Of a stretch of DNA of 64,000 nucleotides, positions 17,378 to 25,706 are shown one piece after another. Source of the DNA: Treponema socranskii subsp. paredis ATCC 35535 (lineage in GTDB: Bacteria; Spirochaetota; Spirochaetia; Treponematales; Treponemataceae). The DNA is taken from the NCBI GenBank assembly GCA_000413015.1, contig KE332515.1, positions 310,001 to 374,000 on the forward strand, written 5' to 3'. A program made the translations under genes and the position numbers. Positions within the stretch are counted from its first letter, which is position 1; each line of letters begins with the position of its first letter. Below the pieces are notes generated by a model that was not told the origin of the DNA, did no database searches, and worked only from the letters and a program-made list of their open reading frames with translations.

Positions 17378-17935
17378 ATGAAAAAGATTCCGATACTGTT
17401 TGATTTGTATTTTTCCCTTGCCAAGATCGGTTCGGTTACATTCGGCGGCGGTATGGCGATGATGCCGATTTTGCAGCGCGAACTCATCGAAAAAAAGAAG
17501 TGGATGACCGAAGACGAACTGCTCGATTATTATGCGATAGGTCAATCGACTCCGGGCATCATTGCGGTAAATGTCGCAACCTTTGTCGGCTTTAAGCAGG
17601 CGGGGATAATAGGCGGCATTGCGGCTACGCTCGGCATGATAACTCCGTCCGTCATTATCATTTCGCTTATCGCGCGCTTTATCAGTTCGGTCGATCACTT
17701 GCCGCTTGCGCAAAAAGCGCTTCGCGGCATCAACGTATCGGTTGCGGCGCTTCTCACATCGGTCGTATTTCAGTTTTCGAAAAAGACCGTAAAATCGATT
17801 TTGGGATTTTTGTGTCTTGCCGTTTCGTTTGCGGCGATATGGTTTTTCAAAGTGCCCTCGTATTGGATGATCATCGCGGGGGCTATGACGGGTGTCATCG
17901 TTTCGGTGCTTTCCCAAAAAATGAAAAAAAGGTGA
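17378..17935 (+). CDS. Chromate transporter family protein, first half-size subunit
   Basis: Inner-membrane protein of the CHR (ChrA) superfamily. At 185 residues it is a half-size member with about five membrane helices; the hallmark N-terminal segment TFGGGMAMMPILQRELIEKK and QSTPGIIAVNVATFVGF are present. Half-size ChrA proteins normally work as pairs, and a second one is encoded 309 bp downstream. An AAGGAT sequence precedes the ATG, 24 bp after the acyltransferase stop. Members in host-associated bacteria often have no proven role in chromate efflux, so the substrate is open. Confidence 0.88.
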   Translation: MKKIPILFDLYFSLAKIGSVTFGGGMAMMPILQRELIEKKKWMTEDELLDYYAIGQSTPGIIAVNVATFVGFKQAGIIGGIAATLGMITPSVIIISLIARFISSVDHLPLAQKALRGINVSVAALLTSVVFQFSKKTVKSILGFLCLAVSFAAIWFFKVPSYWMIIAGAMTGVIVSVLSQKMKKR

Positions 17936-17987
17936 GGTACGATAAAAAGCGCCGCCTGAAATATCGCCGTCGCTGGAGTCTAGAGCT

Positions 17988-18009
17988 GAAAAACGCTGAA
18001 GCGTTTTTC
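17988..18009 (+). terminator. Intrinsic terminator after the first chromate-transporter gene
   Basis: GAAAAACGC (17988-17996) pairs perfectly with GCGTTTTTC (18001-18009) over a TGAA tetraloop, followed by TTTTA. It would end the transcript 55-75 bp after the stop codon at 17935, so the second half-size gene probably has its own transcript. Confidence 0.6.
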
Positions 18010-18058
18010 TTTTATCGGAGACACTCGCGATTTCTGTGCATTGCTCGAAATCGCAGCG

Positions 18059-18230
18059 TTTTTATCTCGAGTTTGCTCGGATGTTTGCAGAAGACGTGTA
18101 TACGTATCGTTCCCATAAAACTCGTATGAGTACAATACACTGTATTTGCAAACTCGATTATTGAACGTGTGCGCGTTTGCGCACGGCTAAAAACTTTTTC
18201 GAAAGTTGAAACTTTCTGCAAAAGTTTTTA
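18059..18230 (+). repeat. Repeated leader element, copy 1
   Basis: About 170 bp that recur, inverted, at 50593-50769. Bases 18165-18223 are identical to 50603-50661 (59 of 59). Inverted repeats inside it are CGAGTTTGC (18068-18076) with GCAAACTCG (18148-18156), a GTGCGC/GCGCAC hairpin with GTTT loop near 18169-18184, and AAAAACTTTT/AAAAGTTTTT (about 18189-18229) enclosing GAAAGT/ACTTTC. The last stem abuts the GGAGG site of the next gene. A possible -10 (TACAAT, 18131-18136) lies inside. Confidence 0.8.
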
Positions 18231-18243
18231 TGGAGGATAAGTG

Positions 18244-18828
18244 ATGGAAACGACATATTCGCTTTTTCAGCTTTTTTGGATTTTCTTTTATATCGGTGCG
18301 TTTACGATCGGAGGAGGACTTGTAGCCGTAACGCTCATGCAGCAAACCCTCGTCGACAAGGGCGTCATTTCCGCCGAACAGTTTTACAATATGGTCGCGA
18401 TTTCCGAATCGACGCCGGGTCCGATCGGCGTGAATATGGCGACGTACATCGGCTATTCGCAGTACGGCGTTTTCGGCGGCATCGTTACGACGCTCGGGCA
18501 AGTGCTCCCGTCCGTTATCTGCATTTTAATAATCGCGCATTTTTTTATGAAATTTCACGATACGCCGCTCGTCAAAGCAGCTTTTTCGACGCTTCGGCCG
18601 ACGACGACGGGGATCATCCTCGTAGCTGCGGCGCAGGTTTTTATCGTTGCGCTTATGAATATGTCTTTGCCGCACGGTTCTCTTTCGACGCTCGAAGGCT
18701 GGAAAAATCTTTTCGTATGGCCGAGTCTTGCGTTTTATATTGCAGCGCTTATCGTTTTGATGAAGACGAAAATCCATCCCGTATTCGTCATGCTGCTCGG
18801 AGCGGTGTTCGGCATCCTGTGTCTGTAG
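18244..18828 (+). CDS. Chromate transporter family protein, second half-size subunit
   Basis: Second half-size CHR-family membrane protein (194 residues), partner of the protein encoded at 17378-17935. It has the family segment TIGGGLVAVTLMQQTLVDKG and STPGPIGVNMATYIGY, and about five to six membrane helices. I start at ATG 18244, with GGAGG 7 bp upstream, and not at the adjacent GTG 18241. Unlike most pairs, which are adjacent, the two genes are separated by a terminator and a repeated leader element, so the subunits may be expressed unequally. Function beyond anion transport is unknown. Confidence 0.88.
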   Translation: METTYSLFQLFWIFFYIGAFTIGGGLVAVTLMQQTLVDKGVISAEQFYNMVAISESTPGPIGVNMATYIGYSQYGVFGGIVTTLGQVLPSVICILIIAHFFMKFHDTPLVKAAFSTLRPTTTGIILVAAAQVFIVALMNMSLPHGSLSTLEGWKNLFVWPSLAFYIAALIVLMKTKIHPVFVMLLGAVFGILCL

Positions 18829-18829
18829 C

Positions 18830-18862
18830 AAGGCAAGCGTACCGCACGATAGGTTGCCTTTT
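18830..18862 (+). terminator. Possible terminator after second chromate-transporter gene
   Basis: AAGGCAA (18830-18836) and TTGCCTT (18854-18860) are perfect complements over a 17-base loop, followed by TT. Its right arm coincides with the -35 box of the deoD promoter. Stem is short, so efficiency is doubtful. Confidence 0.4.
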
Positions 18863-18882
18863 CGTCGATTACGCTTTATAAT
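18854..18882 (+). promoter_or_regulatory. deoD promoter
   Basis: -35 TTGCCT (18854-18859), 17-bp spacer, perfect -10 TATAAT (18877-18882). The ATG is 8 bases after the -10, predicting a leaderless mRNA. Confidence 0.7.
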
Positions 18883-18890
18883 CGATAGCT

Positions 18891-19589
18891 ATGAGTACTC
18901 ACATCAATGCGCCTGAAGGCGCGATCGCGGAATCGATTTTACTTCCCGGCGATCCGCTTCGGGCAAAATACATCGCCGAGCATTTTTTGGAAAACCCCGC
19001 GTGCTATAACGAAGTGCGCAATATGTTCGGCTATACCGGCACTTATAAAGGAAAGCGTGTTTCGGTGCAGGGAACGGGCATGGGGCAGCCTTCGCTTTCG
19101 ATTTACGTGAACGAACTTTTCCAATTTTACGGCGTGCAAAAAGCGATCCGCGTCGGTACCTGCGGCGCGATCCAAGCGTCTTTGAAATTGCGCGACACGA
19201 TACTCGTAAACGCAGCTTCATCCGACTCCTCGCTTATGACGCAGCGTTTCGGCAATTTGCATTTTTCCGCTTCCGCCGATTTTTCGCTTTTGTTGTCGGC
19301 GTATGAAAGCGCCGAAAAGCTCGGCATAAAAATTGCCGTCGGCCCCTGCGCGTCGAGCGATCTTTTTTACGATGAAAACGCGAATTGGAAAACGTGGGCG
19401 AGATACGGCGTACTCGGCATAGAGATGGAAGCGGCGGAACTGTATACGCTTGCGGCGAAGTTCGGACGTAAAGCGCTCGCGATCCTCACCGTGAGCGATC
19501 ACATAGTTTCGGGCGGAGAAACGACGGCAGAAGAGCGACAGACGACTTTCGATAATATGATTAGGCTTGCGCTGGAAAGCCTTTTGTAA
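18891..19589 (+). CDS. deoD: Purine-nucleoside phosphorylase, DeoD type
   Basis: Phosphorolysis of purine (deoxy)nucleosides to free base and (deoxy)ribose 1-phosphate, part of purine salvage. The 232-residue length fits the hexameric DeoD family. Visible motifs are an N-terminal [17 protein letters not shown], the [17 protein letters not shown] phosphate/base region, RVGTCGAI, and the C-terminal [17 protein letters not shown] with LTVSDHI carrying the catalytic aspartate. No Shine-Dalgarno sequence precedes the ATG; the -10 box lies 8 bases upstream. Purine salvage is expected in treponemes that depend on host nucleosides. Confidence 0.96.
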   Translation: MSTHINAPEGAIAESILLPGDPLRAKYIAEHFLENPACYNEVRNMFGYTGTYKGKRVSVQGTGMGQPSLSIYVNELFQFYGVQKAIRVGTCGAIQASLKLRDTILVNAASSDSSLMTQRFGNLHFSASADFSLLLSAYESAEKLGIKIAVGPCASSDLFYDENANWKTWARYGVLGIEMEAAELYTLAAKFGRKALAILTVSDHIVSGGETTAEERQTTFDNMIRLALESLL

Positions 19590-19610
19590 GCGGCGATTCG
19601 GGAGGTAAAG

Positions 19611-20519
19611 ATGAAACCGACATTATTGGTTCTTGCAGCGGGAATGGGAAGCAGATACGGCGGGGTCAAACAGATCGACGCGGTAGGGCTGCACAACGAA
19701 TGCCTGCTCGACTACGCGACGTACGACGCAAAGGAGGCGGGTTTCGGAAAAGTCGTTTACATTATCAGAAAAGATATCGAACACGATTTCCGCGAACGGC
19801 TGTTCGACCGCGTTGCGCGCAATTTCGATGCAAAATATGTTTTTCAAACGCACGACAGTCTGCTTTCCGAAGAAGAAAAGCGATTGTCTGCAAACCGTAA
19901 AAAACCGTGGGGTACGGTGCACGCCGTACTCTGCGCAGAAGATGCGATCGCCTCTCCCTTTGCCGTCGTCAACGCGGACGACTATTACGGGAGGTCTGCT
20001 TTTAAAACGATCGGCACCTATCTTTCGGGGATCGCAAACGATAGTACCGCCCACGCGATGGTCGGCTATGTGCTCGGCAACACGATGAGCAAAAGCGGTT
20101 CCGTTTCCCGCGGCGTCTGCACGGTAAAAGACGGTTGTCTCGATTCCATCGTCGAAAATCTGAAAATCTATTATGAAGGAGAGGGCATCGTAAGCGAAAT
20201 CGACGGTGAAAAAAAATCGATGACGGGAAAAGAATGGGTGAGCATGAATCTCTTCGGATTTTCTCCCGCGGCATTCGATTCGTTTAATAAATTCTGGAAA
20301 GATTTCATTGCGCACAACGCCGAAAGCGAAAAAGCCGAAGCACTCCTTCCCGTCGCCGCAGGCGAAATCGTCAAAAGCGGCAAAGGAAGCATCCGATTTT
20401 TTACGTCGGACGAAAATTGGTTCGGCATGACTTACCCCGAAGACAAAGCGATCGTCAAAGCGGAAATCGCAAAAAAAATCGAATCGGGTTATTATCCCGA
20501 AAAATTGTGGGAAAAATAA
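19611..20519 (+). CDS. Sugar-phosphate nucleotidyltransferase-like protein
   Basis: Putative nucleotidylyltransferase that would couple an NTP to a sugar phosphate or similar phosphate. The 302-residue product begins with the G-rich nucleotide loop LVLAAGMGSRYGGVKQID and has a metal-binding VVNADDYYGRSAF segment; NLFGFSPAAFDSF follows later. These agree with the NTP_transferase fold but the substrate-specific residues are not ones I can assign. A GGGAGG site precedes the ATG 21 bp after deoD. It may serve surface-polysaccharide or cofactor synthesis; that is a guess. Confidence 0.75.
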   Translation: MKPTLLVLAAGMGSRYGGVKQIDAVGLHNECLLDYATYDAKEAGFGKVVYIIRKDIEHDFRERLFDRVARNFDAKYVFQTHDSLLSEEEKRLSANRKKPWGTVHAVLCAEDAIASPFAVVNADDYYGRSAFKTIGTYLSGIANDSTAHAMVGYVLGNTMSKSGSVSRGVCTVKDGCLDSIVENLKIYYEGEGIVSEIDGEKKSMTGKEWVSMNLFGFSPAAFDSFNKFWKDFIAHNAESEKAEALLPVAAGEIVKSGKGSIRFFTSDENWFGMTYPEDKAIVKAEIAKKIESGYYPEKLWEK

Positions 20520-20544
20520 AGGTCGGCCGGAGCTGACTGTCCGT

Positions 20545-21615
20545 ATGACTTTTTCTTACCGCTCGCCGCTTCCCGAATATACGACGCTGTGCGTTTACAA
20601 CGGAGATACGCTCATCTTTTCGAACGGCGGCAAATGGCTTATGCCGCTTTTTGCCCTTGAAGATTTTTTTAAAAGCTATGACGGAGCGACGGACGATTTG
20701 CGTGCGCACGATACGGCTGTGGGAAAGGCCGCCTGCGTTTTGATGAGCCGCATGGGTATCAAAAAAATACATGCGGATATCGCAAGCGTTCTTGCAAAAG
20801 AGTATATTGACGAACTCAATGCTTTTCGCGGCGGACACGATACGATCGAACTCTCATACGATACCTGCGTGCGCCGTCTTTTGTGTGCAACCGAAGACCG
20901 CCTCGAACCGATGCACGACAGCGATGAAATGTATACGCATCTCCGCCGCCGCGCAAAACTCGTGCAGGGTGTCGACGTGCGCGTTCGAAACCTGTGTTCG
21001 CCGTACGGATTTATTAAAAATATTTCTTTTTCCGTAAGCGCGGGCGGACGCCTTATCGTCGCAGGTGAAAACGGCGCAGGAAAGACGACGCTTTTAAAAT
21101 TACTCATGGGTATAAGCCTTCCCGAATCGGGAACGATTTTGATTGATAATGTTCCGCCTTCAAAACTTACCAAACGGACAATCGGTTATATTCCGCAAAC
21201 TGCGGATAATTCGGAGTACGGTCTTTCGGTCGACGAAGTCGTTTCTCTCGGTTTACCGCCGTTCGTAAAAGAGAAAAAAGCGCGTATTCTAAAAGCGCTT
21301 TCACGTGTCGATGCGCAGCATCTTACCGGGAGAAGTTTTTTGAGCCTTTCCGGAGGTGAAAAGCAAAAGGTGTCATTTGCGCGCTGCCTTGCGCAAAATG
21401 CGAAACTGCTTTTGCTCGATGAGCCTACTGCAGCTTTGGATGCGGAAAGCCGGTCTTGTGTTATTGAAATTCTTCATTCGCTTTCGGTTTCCGAAATTCC
21501 GACGATCATCCTTGTTACGCATGACGACTCTCTTTTACGTATGCGGGGATGGGATATTTTTCACATGAAATCGTACGATACCGAGTCGGAACTAAAAGGG
21601 AACGCGGATGGATAG
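20545..21615 (+). CDS. Metal-type ABC transporter ATPase with N-terminal DUF1893-like domain
   Basis: Energises the permease encoded next. Residues from about 140 onward are a full ABC ATPase: Walker A GENGAGKTTLLKL, Q-loop YIPQ, signature LSGGEKQKVSFARCL, Walker B LLLLDEPTAALDA and switch VTHDD. Paired with an ABC-3 permease it looks like a ZnuC/MntB-type zinc or manganese importer. Residues 1-130 are an extra domain (TTLCVYNGDTLIFSNGGKWL; VGKAACVLMSRMGIKKIHAD; DRLEPMHD) that resembles DUF1893, a family with a cytidine-deaminase-like fold known from TM1506. I have not seen this fusion described. A periplasmic metal-binding protein gene is not found nearby. Confidence 0.82.
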   Translation: MTFSYRSPLPEYTTLCVYNGDTLIFSNGGKWLMPLFALEDFFKSYDGATDDLRAHDTAVGKAACVLMSRMGIKKIHADIASVLAKEYIDELNAFRGGHDTIELSYDTCVRRLLCATEDRLEPMHDSDEMYTHLRRRAKLVQGVDVRVRNLCSPYGFIKNISFSVSAGGRLIVAGENGAGKTTLLKLLMGISLPESGTILIDNVPPSKLTKRTIGYIPQTADNSEYGLSVDEVVSLGLPPFVKEKKARILKALSRVDAQHLTGRSFLSLSGGEKQKVSFARCLAQNAKLLLLDEPTAALDAESRSCVIEILHSLSVSEIPTIILVTHDDSLLRMRGWDIFHMKSYDTESELKGNADG

Positions 21616-22423
21616 GCTTCTTATGCTTTTTATGCTTCCGCCCGTGCTTCGCGGGGGAGCGGCTCTCTTCATTTCGGGCGCTTTTTTCCCCTTGTGCGGA
21701 GTTATGCTGCTGCGCTTGCAGCTTGTGCCGCTTCGTTATATGCTCATGCACGGCGTTATCTTGGGAGGTGCGCTTGCCGTCGCGCTTTCGCTTCCGCTCG
21801 TTCCGCTGACCGTTATGGTAAATCTTGCACTTGTTTTTGCGATGACATATTTTTCGAAAAACGAAAGCTTTTCTTTCGGAGGCGTAAGCGCAGCTTCCAT
21901 GGTTTTCAGTATGGCGCTTGCTTCTCTTATCACGCGCATTGCGGACGTTCCCGCAAAAGACACTCTCAGTTTGCTGTGGGGGAGCCCCTTTGCACTCGGT
22001 AGGGCGGATATCGCGCTTCTTGCCGTGCTCGCTATTTTTCTCGCCGCATATATTATTATTAATTTTAAAAATATTGCAGCTCTCTTTTTCAGCAGAGATA
22101 TCGCATATTCACTCGGTGTACGCGTACGTACTCACTATACGATCATGGTATCGATTATCGCACTCACCGTAGCGGCTGCGATGAAACTGCTCGGTGCATT
22201 TTTAATCGACGCGCTTCTCATATTGCCGGTACTTTCGGCTTCTTCTTTTTTACGGCGGAGAAAAAAGGGGCAGGGGATCCGCTCTCTGTTTTTTTTAAGC
22301 GCCGCACTGGGAGCCGTCTTTGCCGTTTCAGGATATGTGATTTCAGTCGCGTTCGATTTGCCGCCCGGAGCCGTAATCGCGCTTATTGCGGGAATTGCGT
22401 ATGCCGCGTTTAATGTGATATAA
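21608..22423 (+). CDS. ABC-3 family metal transporter permease
   Basis: Membrane subunit of the metal ABC transporter whose ATPase is encoded by the preceding gene; the reading frames overlap by 8 bp. The 271-residue product has eight or so membrane helices and the ABC-3 features LRLQLVPLRYMLMHGVILGG, then LLWGSPFALGRADIALLAVL and MKLLGAFLIDALLILPVLSA. ZnuB- and TroC/D-like proteins share this layout. Metal specificity (zinc, manganese or iron) cannot be told. No solute-binding lipoprotein is adjacent, so the transporter must recruit one from elsewhere, or the cluster is incomplete. Confidence 0.88.
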   Translation: MDRLLMLFMLPPVLRGGAALFISGAFFPLCGVMLLRLQLVPLRYMLMHGVILGGALAVALSLPLVPLTVMVNLALVFAMTYFSKNESFSFGGVSAASMVFSMALASLITRIADVPAKDTLSLLWGSPFALGRADIALLAVLAIFLAAYIIINFKNIAALFFSRDIAYSLGVRVRTHYTIMVSIIALTVAAAMKLLGAFLIDALLILPVLSASSFLRRRKKGQGIRSLFFLSAALGAVFAVSGYVISVAFDLPPGAVIALIAGIAYAAFNVI

Positions 22424-22424
22424 T
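22395..22424 (+). promoter_or_regulatory. Candidate promoter of the YhhQ-family gene
   Basis: TTGCGT (22395-22400), an 18-bp spacer and a perfect TATAAT (22419-22424) that overlaps the stop codon of the permease gene. The transcript would have a leader of about 24 bases with a small GTTTT/AAAAC stem. Confidence 0.45.
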
Positions 22425-22454
22425 AATTCCTGTTTTGAAAACGGAATATCGACT

Positions 22455-23168
22455 ATGACAAATGAACTACTGCTTATTATTTCTCTTGCCGCTTCTTTCG
22501 GCGGTCTTCTTTTATTTTTTTCTTTTTTCGGAAAGACGGGCTGCACTGCGTGGATCGTGCTGTGTACGGTTTTGGCGAATATCGAAGTTGCCGTTTTGAT
22601 AAAGGCGTTCGGTATGGAACAGACGCTCGGCAATACGCTTTTTGCATCGAGCTTTCTTGCAACCGATTTTTTAAGCGAACTTTACGGCAAAAAAGAAGCC
22701 GATAGAGGAGTTAAAATCGGCATCGCGACAACCTGCATTTTTATGCTGTTTTCTGCGCTGTGGCCGCACTATGCTCCCGCTTCCGGCGACCGTGCCATGA
22801 CTGCCGTTAAAACGCTTTTTTCGAGTACTCCGCGCATCCTTACGGCAAGCCTCGCCGCGTATGCCGTAAGCGAACTGCTCGACGTACGTCTCTATCATAC
22901 GCTGTGGAATTTAACAAAAAAGAAAAGCGGCAGCGAAACAAAATACCTGTGGCTCCGCAACAATGCGGCGACGCTCACATCTCAAGCGGTAAATATCGTC
23001 ATCTTCAATTTCGGTGCGTTTTTCGGCGTCTACGATATGAAAACGCTTTTTGCGATAACCGTATCGTGCTATATGATCTATATCGTTACAAGTCTTGCCG
23101 ATACGCCCTTTTTGTATATCGCGCGGAAAATACACGCACGGCGCGAGTTGCACGGCACGGCGCGTTGA
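22455..23168 (+). CDS. Queuosine-precursor transporter-like protein (YhhQ/VUT family)
   Basis: Integral membrane protein of the YhhQ family, members of which import queuosine precursors (preQ0/preQ1) for tRNA modification. The 237-residue product has about six helices and the family signature ASSFLATDFLSELYGKKEAD (residues about 63-82), plus LLDVRLYHTLWNLTKK and a C-terminal YIVTSLADTPFLYIARKI. No queuosine genes lie near and I see no preQ1 riboswitch in the short leader. Start ATG 22455 has no strong ribosome-binding site. Confidence 0.82.
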   Translation: MTNELLLIISLAASFGGLLLFFSFFGKTGCTAWIVLCTVLANIEVAVLIKAFGMEQTLGNTLFASSFLATDFLSELYGKKEADRGVKIGIATTCIFMLFSALWPHYAPASGDRAMTAVKTLFSSTPRILTASLAAYAVSELLDVRLYHTLWNLTKKKSGSETKYLWLRNNAATLTSQAVNIVIFNFGAFFGVYDMKTLFAITVSCYMIYIVTSLADTPFLYIARKIHARRELHGTAR

Positions 23169-23186
23169 CGATTCGCAAAAGTCTTC

Positions 23187-24335
23187 TTACAGATGCGCCG
23201 TATCGCTTTCTTTTTTTTGAGAGGCGTTTAAACCGTCTTCCTCTTCGTATGTCGTAAATTCGAGCCGCGTGTCCTGCGGTTTATTTCCGAGCAAAATCGC
23301 GACGGGATGTAAAAGCGGTATATTTTCGCAGATGATTTTTATAATGACGGTGAGCGGAACTGCGAGGATCATACCGACAAAGCCCCACATCCAGCCCCAC
23401 AGTGAGAGCATGACGAGGATGACGAAGGGCGAAATGCCGAGGTTGTGCCCTTCGATGCGCGGCTCGATAAAATTGCCGAGCACCATATTGACCGTAGTCG
23501 TTCCGGCAACGATAAAGATGATGGGAGCGGGGTGCGGAAAAAATTGAAGAAGCGCAAATACGGACGTCGCCGCAACCGAAACGATCGAACCGAAGTTCGG
23601 GATAAAGTTCAGCACGAATGCAAAAAATCCCCACACGACAGCAAAGTCGAGATCGACGATTTTTGCCACCCCATAGATGAGCAGTCCCGTTGCAAGCGAG
23701 ATGAAAAATTTTATCGAAACGAAGCGGACGACTTGGGTCATAATCCGTTTGACGATTTGGAAAAGCCGGTTTTTCATCCTCCCTTCGAAAGCTTCTCTGA
23801 GTTTTTCACCCGTTATGTGCATTTCGACGAGCAAAAAGATAAACATCAATACGATGACGAGGATATTGCGGGCGATGGACATCATATTCGCAGAAAGCGA
23901 AAAGAGCATGCGGCGCATCATAATGCCTATATTGAACTGCTCGCCGAGCGCGCTTTGTAAATTGTAAAAAAAACTTTTATCCGCGTCGAAACCCAAATTG
24001 AATCTGTTTGCAAAAAATTTATAGATCGAAAGAAACTTAGATTCGTATTTCGAATATTCGGAAAGAATCGTACGCAGGCTTGCGAATACGAGAGTGCCGA
24101 GAACCGCTATGCCGACGACGAATAAAATCGTTACGACGACGATGTTGAATATCCACGGCAAGTGAATTTTATTCATGCCGCGGACGATCGGCAAGAGTAC
24201 GAATGAAAACATGATCGCGAGGATGACGGGGATGATGACGCTCGCCGTTACTTTCAAAACGACAAAAAGCAAAACCGTCGCGATAAAAATCAATAAATAC
24301 GCGATCTGCCTTGAAATCTGTTCTCTGCCGGTCAT
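23187..24335 (-). CDS. AI-2E family transporter (UPF0118/PerM)
   Basis: Polytopic membrane protein of 382 residues with seven or eight helices, ending in a hydrophilic tail. Family-typical stretches are VTASVIIPVILAIMFSFVLL, the long periplasmic/cytoplasmic segment with SKYESKFLSIYKF, and NFIPNFGSIVSVAAT followed by GNFIEPRIEGHNLGISPFVI and LWGWMWGFVGMILAVPL. Members were named for AI-2 export but several are ion antiporters, so the substrate is uncertain. The gene lies 3 bp after the serS stop codon and probably shares its transcript. It converges with the YhhQ-family gene across only 18 bp. Confidence 0.9.
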   Translation of the reverse strand: MTGREQISRQIAYLLIFIATVLLFVVLKVTASVIIPVILAIMFSFVLLPIVRGMNKIHLPWIFNIVVVTILFVVGIAVLGTLVFASLRTILSEYSKYESKFLSIYKFFANRFNLGFDADKSFFYNLQSALGEQFNIGIMMRRMLFSLSANMMSIARNILVIVLMFIFLLVEMHITGEKLREAFEGRMKNRLFQIVKRIMTQVVRFVSIKFFISLATGLLIYGVAKIVDLDFAVVWGFFAFVLNFIPNFGSIVSVAATSVFALLQFFPHPAPIIFIVAGTTTVNMVLGNFIEPRIEGHNLGISPFVILVMLSLWGWMWGFVGMILAVPLTVIIKIICENIPLLHPVAILLGNKPQDTRLEFTTYEEEDGLNASQKKESDTAHL

Positions 24336-24338
24336 CGC

Positions 24339-25637
24339 TTAGGCTCCGCGCTTTGCGCTTATCGTATCGAAGCCGCATATCGCTCGCAGCACTTCAGGTA
24401 CGGTAACCGATCCGTCTTCGTTTTGATAATTTTCGATGACTGCGAGCATCGCGCGTCCGGCCGCGATTGCCGTTCCGTTCAGCATGTGGACGTATTTGTT
24501 TTTACCGTCGTCGTCTTTGTATTTGATGTTGAGCCGCCTCGCCTGGTAGTCGGTGCAGTTCGACGTCGACGTCACTTCTCCGTAGTCGCCTGCCGGATGC
24601 GCTTCGTCCGCGCGGCCGGGCATCCACGCTTCCAAATCCCATTTGCGGTATGCGGGCGCTCCCAAATCTCCGGTGCACGTATCGACGACACGGAAGGGGA
24701 TACCGAGCCCGGTAAAGATCTCCTCTTCGATCATACGCAGCTTTTCGTGTATCGCATCCGATTCTTCGGGCAGGCAGTACACGAACATTTCGACTTTATC
24801 GAATTGGTGAACGCGGTACAGGCCTTTGCTGAAATGCCCCGCCGCACCCGCTTCGCGTCTGAAACAGTGCGAAAGCCCGCAGTAAAAAAGCGGCAGCTTC
24901 GATTTGTCGAGTATTTCGCCCGAGTGATAGCCTCCGAGCGTGATTTCCGCCGTCGCAACGAGGCATGTGCCTTCGTCTTCGATGCAGTAGACGTTCGATT
25001 CGTTGCCGCGCGGATTAAAGCCGATGCCCTGAAGCACTTCCTGCTTTGCGATATCGGGCGTTACGAAGGGTGTAAAACCGTGCTTCCGTAAAATGCCGAG
25101 CGCGTACATGATGAGCGCCTGTTCGAGAAAAACCGCTTCGTTTTTGAGATAGTAAAATTTTTGTCCTGAAACCTTCGTGCCTCGGTCGAAATCGATGATA
25201 TCGAGCGCTTCTCCGAGCGCCACGTGATCTTTCGTCGGAAAAGAAAAAACGCGCGGTGTGCCGACTTTTTTTACTTCGAGGTTTTCTGTATCGACTTTGC
25301 CGATCGGAGCTTGAGGGTGCGCCATATTCGGAATTTTCCGCGCGGCTTCTTCGAGTTTTGCTTCCGTTTCCGTCAATGTTTTTTCAGCTTCGGCGACAGC
25401 GTCTTTGATCTCTTTTCCTTTTTCGATAAACTCCCGGCGCTTTGCCTCATCGAGCTTTCCTTTCATCAAGGCTGCGTTTTCATTGCGCTTTTCCCGGAGC
25501 TGCTGCAGGCGCGTGATGAGAGCAGTGCGCTCGTCGTAGAGACGTACGACTTCATCGGCGTCGGCCGTCATATTGCGGTTTACGATATTTTGTTTTACCG
25601 CTTCAAGATTGTCTTTGATAAATTTATAATCGAGCAT
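24339..25637 (-). CDS. serS: Serine--tRNA ligase
   Basis: Charges tRNA-Ser (and selenocysteine tRNA if present) with serine. The 432-residue product has an N-terminal antiparallel coiled-coil arm (about residues 30-100, rich in E/K/R) that grips the long variable arm, then a class II catalytic core with motif 2 in CFRREAGAAGHFSKGLYRVH and motif 3 in LNGTAIAAGRAMLAVIENYQ. AGGA lies 8 bp before the ATG. Length and order are normal for bacterial SerRS. Confidence 0.97.
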   Translation of the reverse strand: MLDYKFIKDNLEAVKQNIVNRNMTADADEVVRLYDERTALITRLQQLREKRNENAALMKGKLDEAKRREFIEKGKEIKDAVAEAEKTLTETEAKLEEAARKIPNMAHPQAPIGKVDTENLEVKKVGTPRVFSFPTKDHVALGEALDIIDFDRGTKVSGQKFYYLKNEAVFLEQALIMYALGILRKHGFTPFVTPDIAKQEVLQGIGFNPRGNESNVYCIEDEGTCLVATAEITLGGYHSGEILDKSKLPLFYCGLSHCFRREAGAAGHFSKGLYRVHQFDKVEMFVYCLPEESDAIHEKLRMIEEEIFTGLGIPFRVVDTCTGDLGAPAYRKWDLEAWMPGRADEAHPAGDYGEVTSTSNCTDYQARRLNIKYKDDDGKNKYVHMLNGTAIAAGRAMLAVIENYQNEDGSVTVPEVLRAICGFDTISAKRGA

Positions 25638-25706
25638 ATTTTATTCCTTATTAAATTAATAATGGCCCTCCGAAAATTCGGCGTTTTCCCCTGATTTTTC
25701 TGTGTG

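Larger units (their letters stand above)
17936..18243. other. Non-coding region between the two chromate-transporter genes
   Basis: A 308-bp gap without a gene. It contains the terminator at 17988-18009, a further hairpin GCGATTTC (18027-18034)/GAAATCGC (18047-18054), and copy 1 of the repeated leader element (18059-18230), which runs to the ribosome-binding site of the second gene. Confidence 0.7.

Noticed and set aside
17378-18828. The two chromate-transporter genes as one gene broken by a frameshift or insertion
   Set aside because: Each has its own ribosome-binding site and matches a full half-size family member; the gap is over 300 bp.
22425-22454. preQ1 riboswitch before the YhhQ-family gene
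   Set aside because: The leader is about 30 bases and lacks the stem plus A-rich tail of the preQ1-I aptamer.
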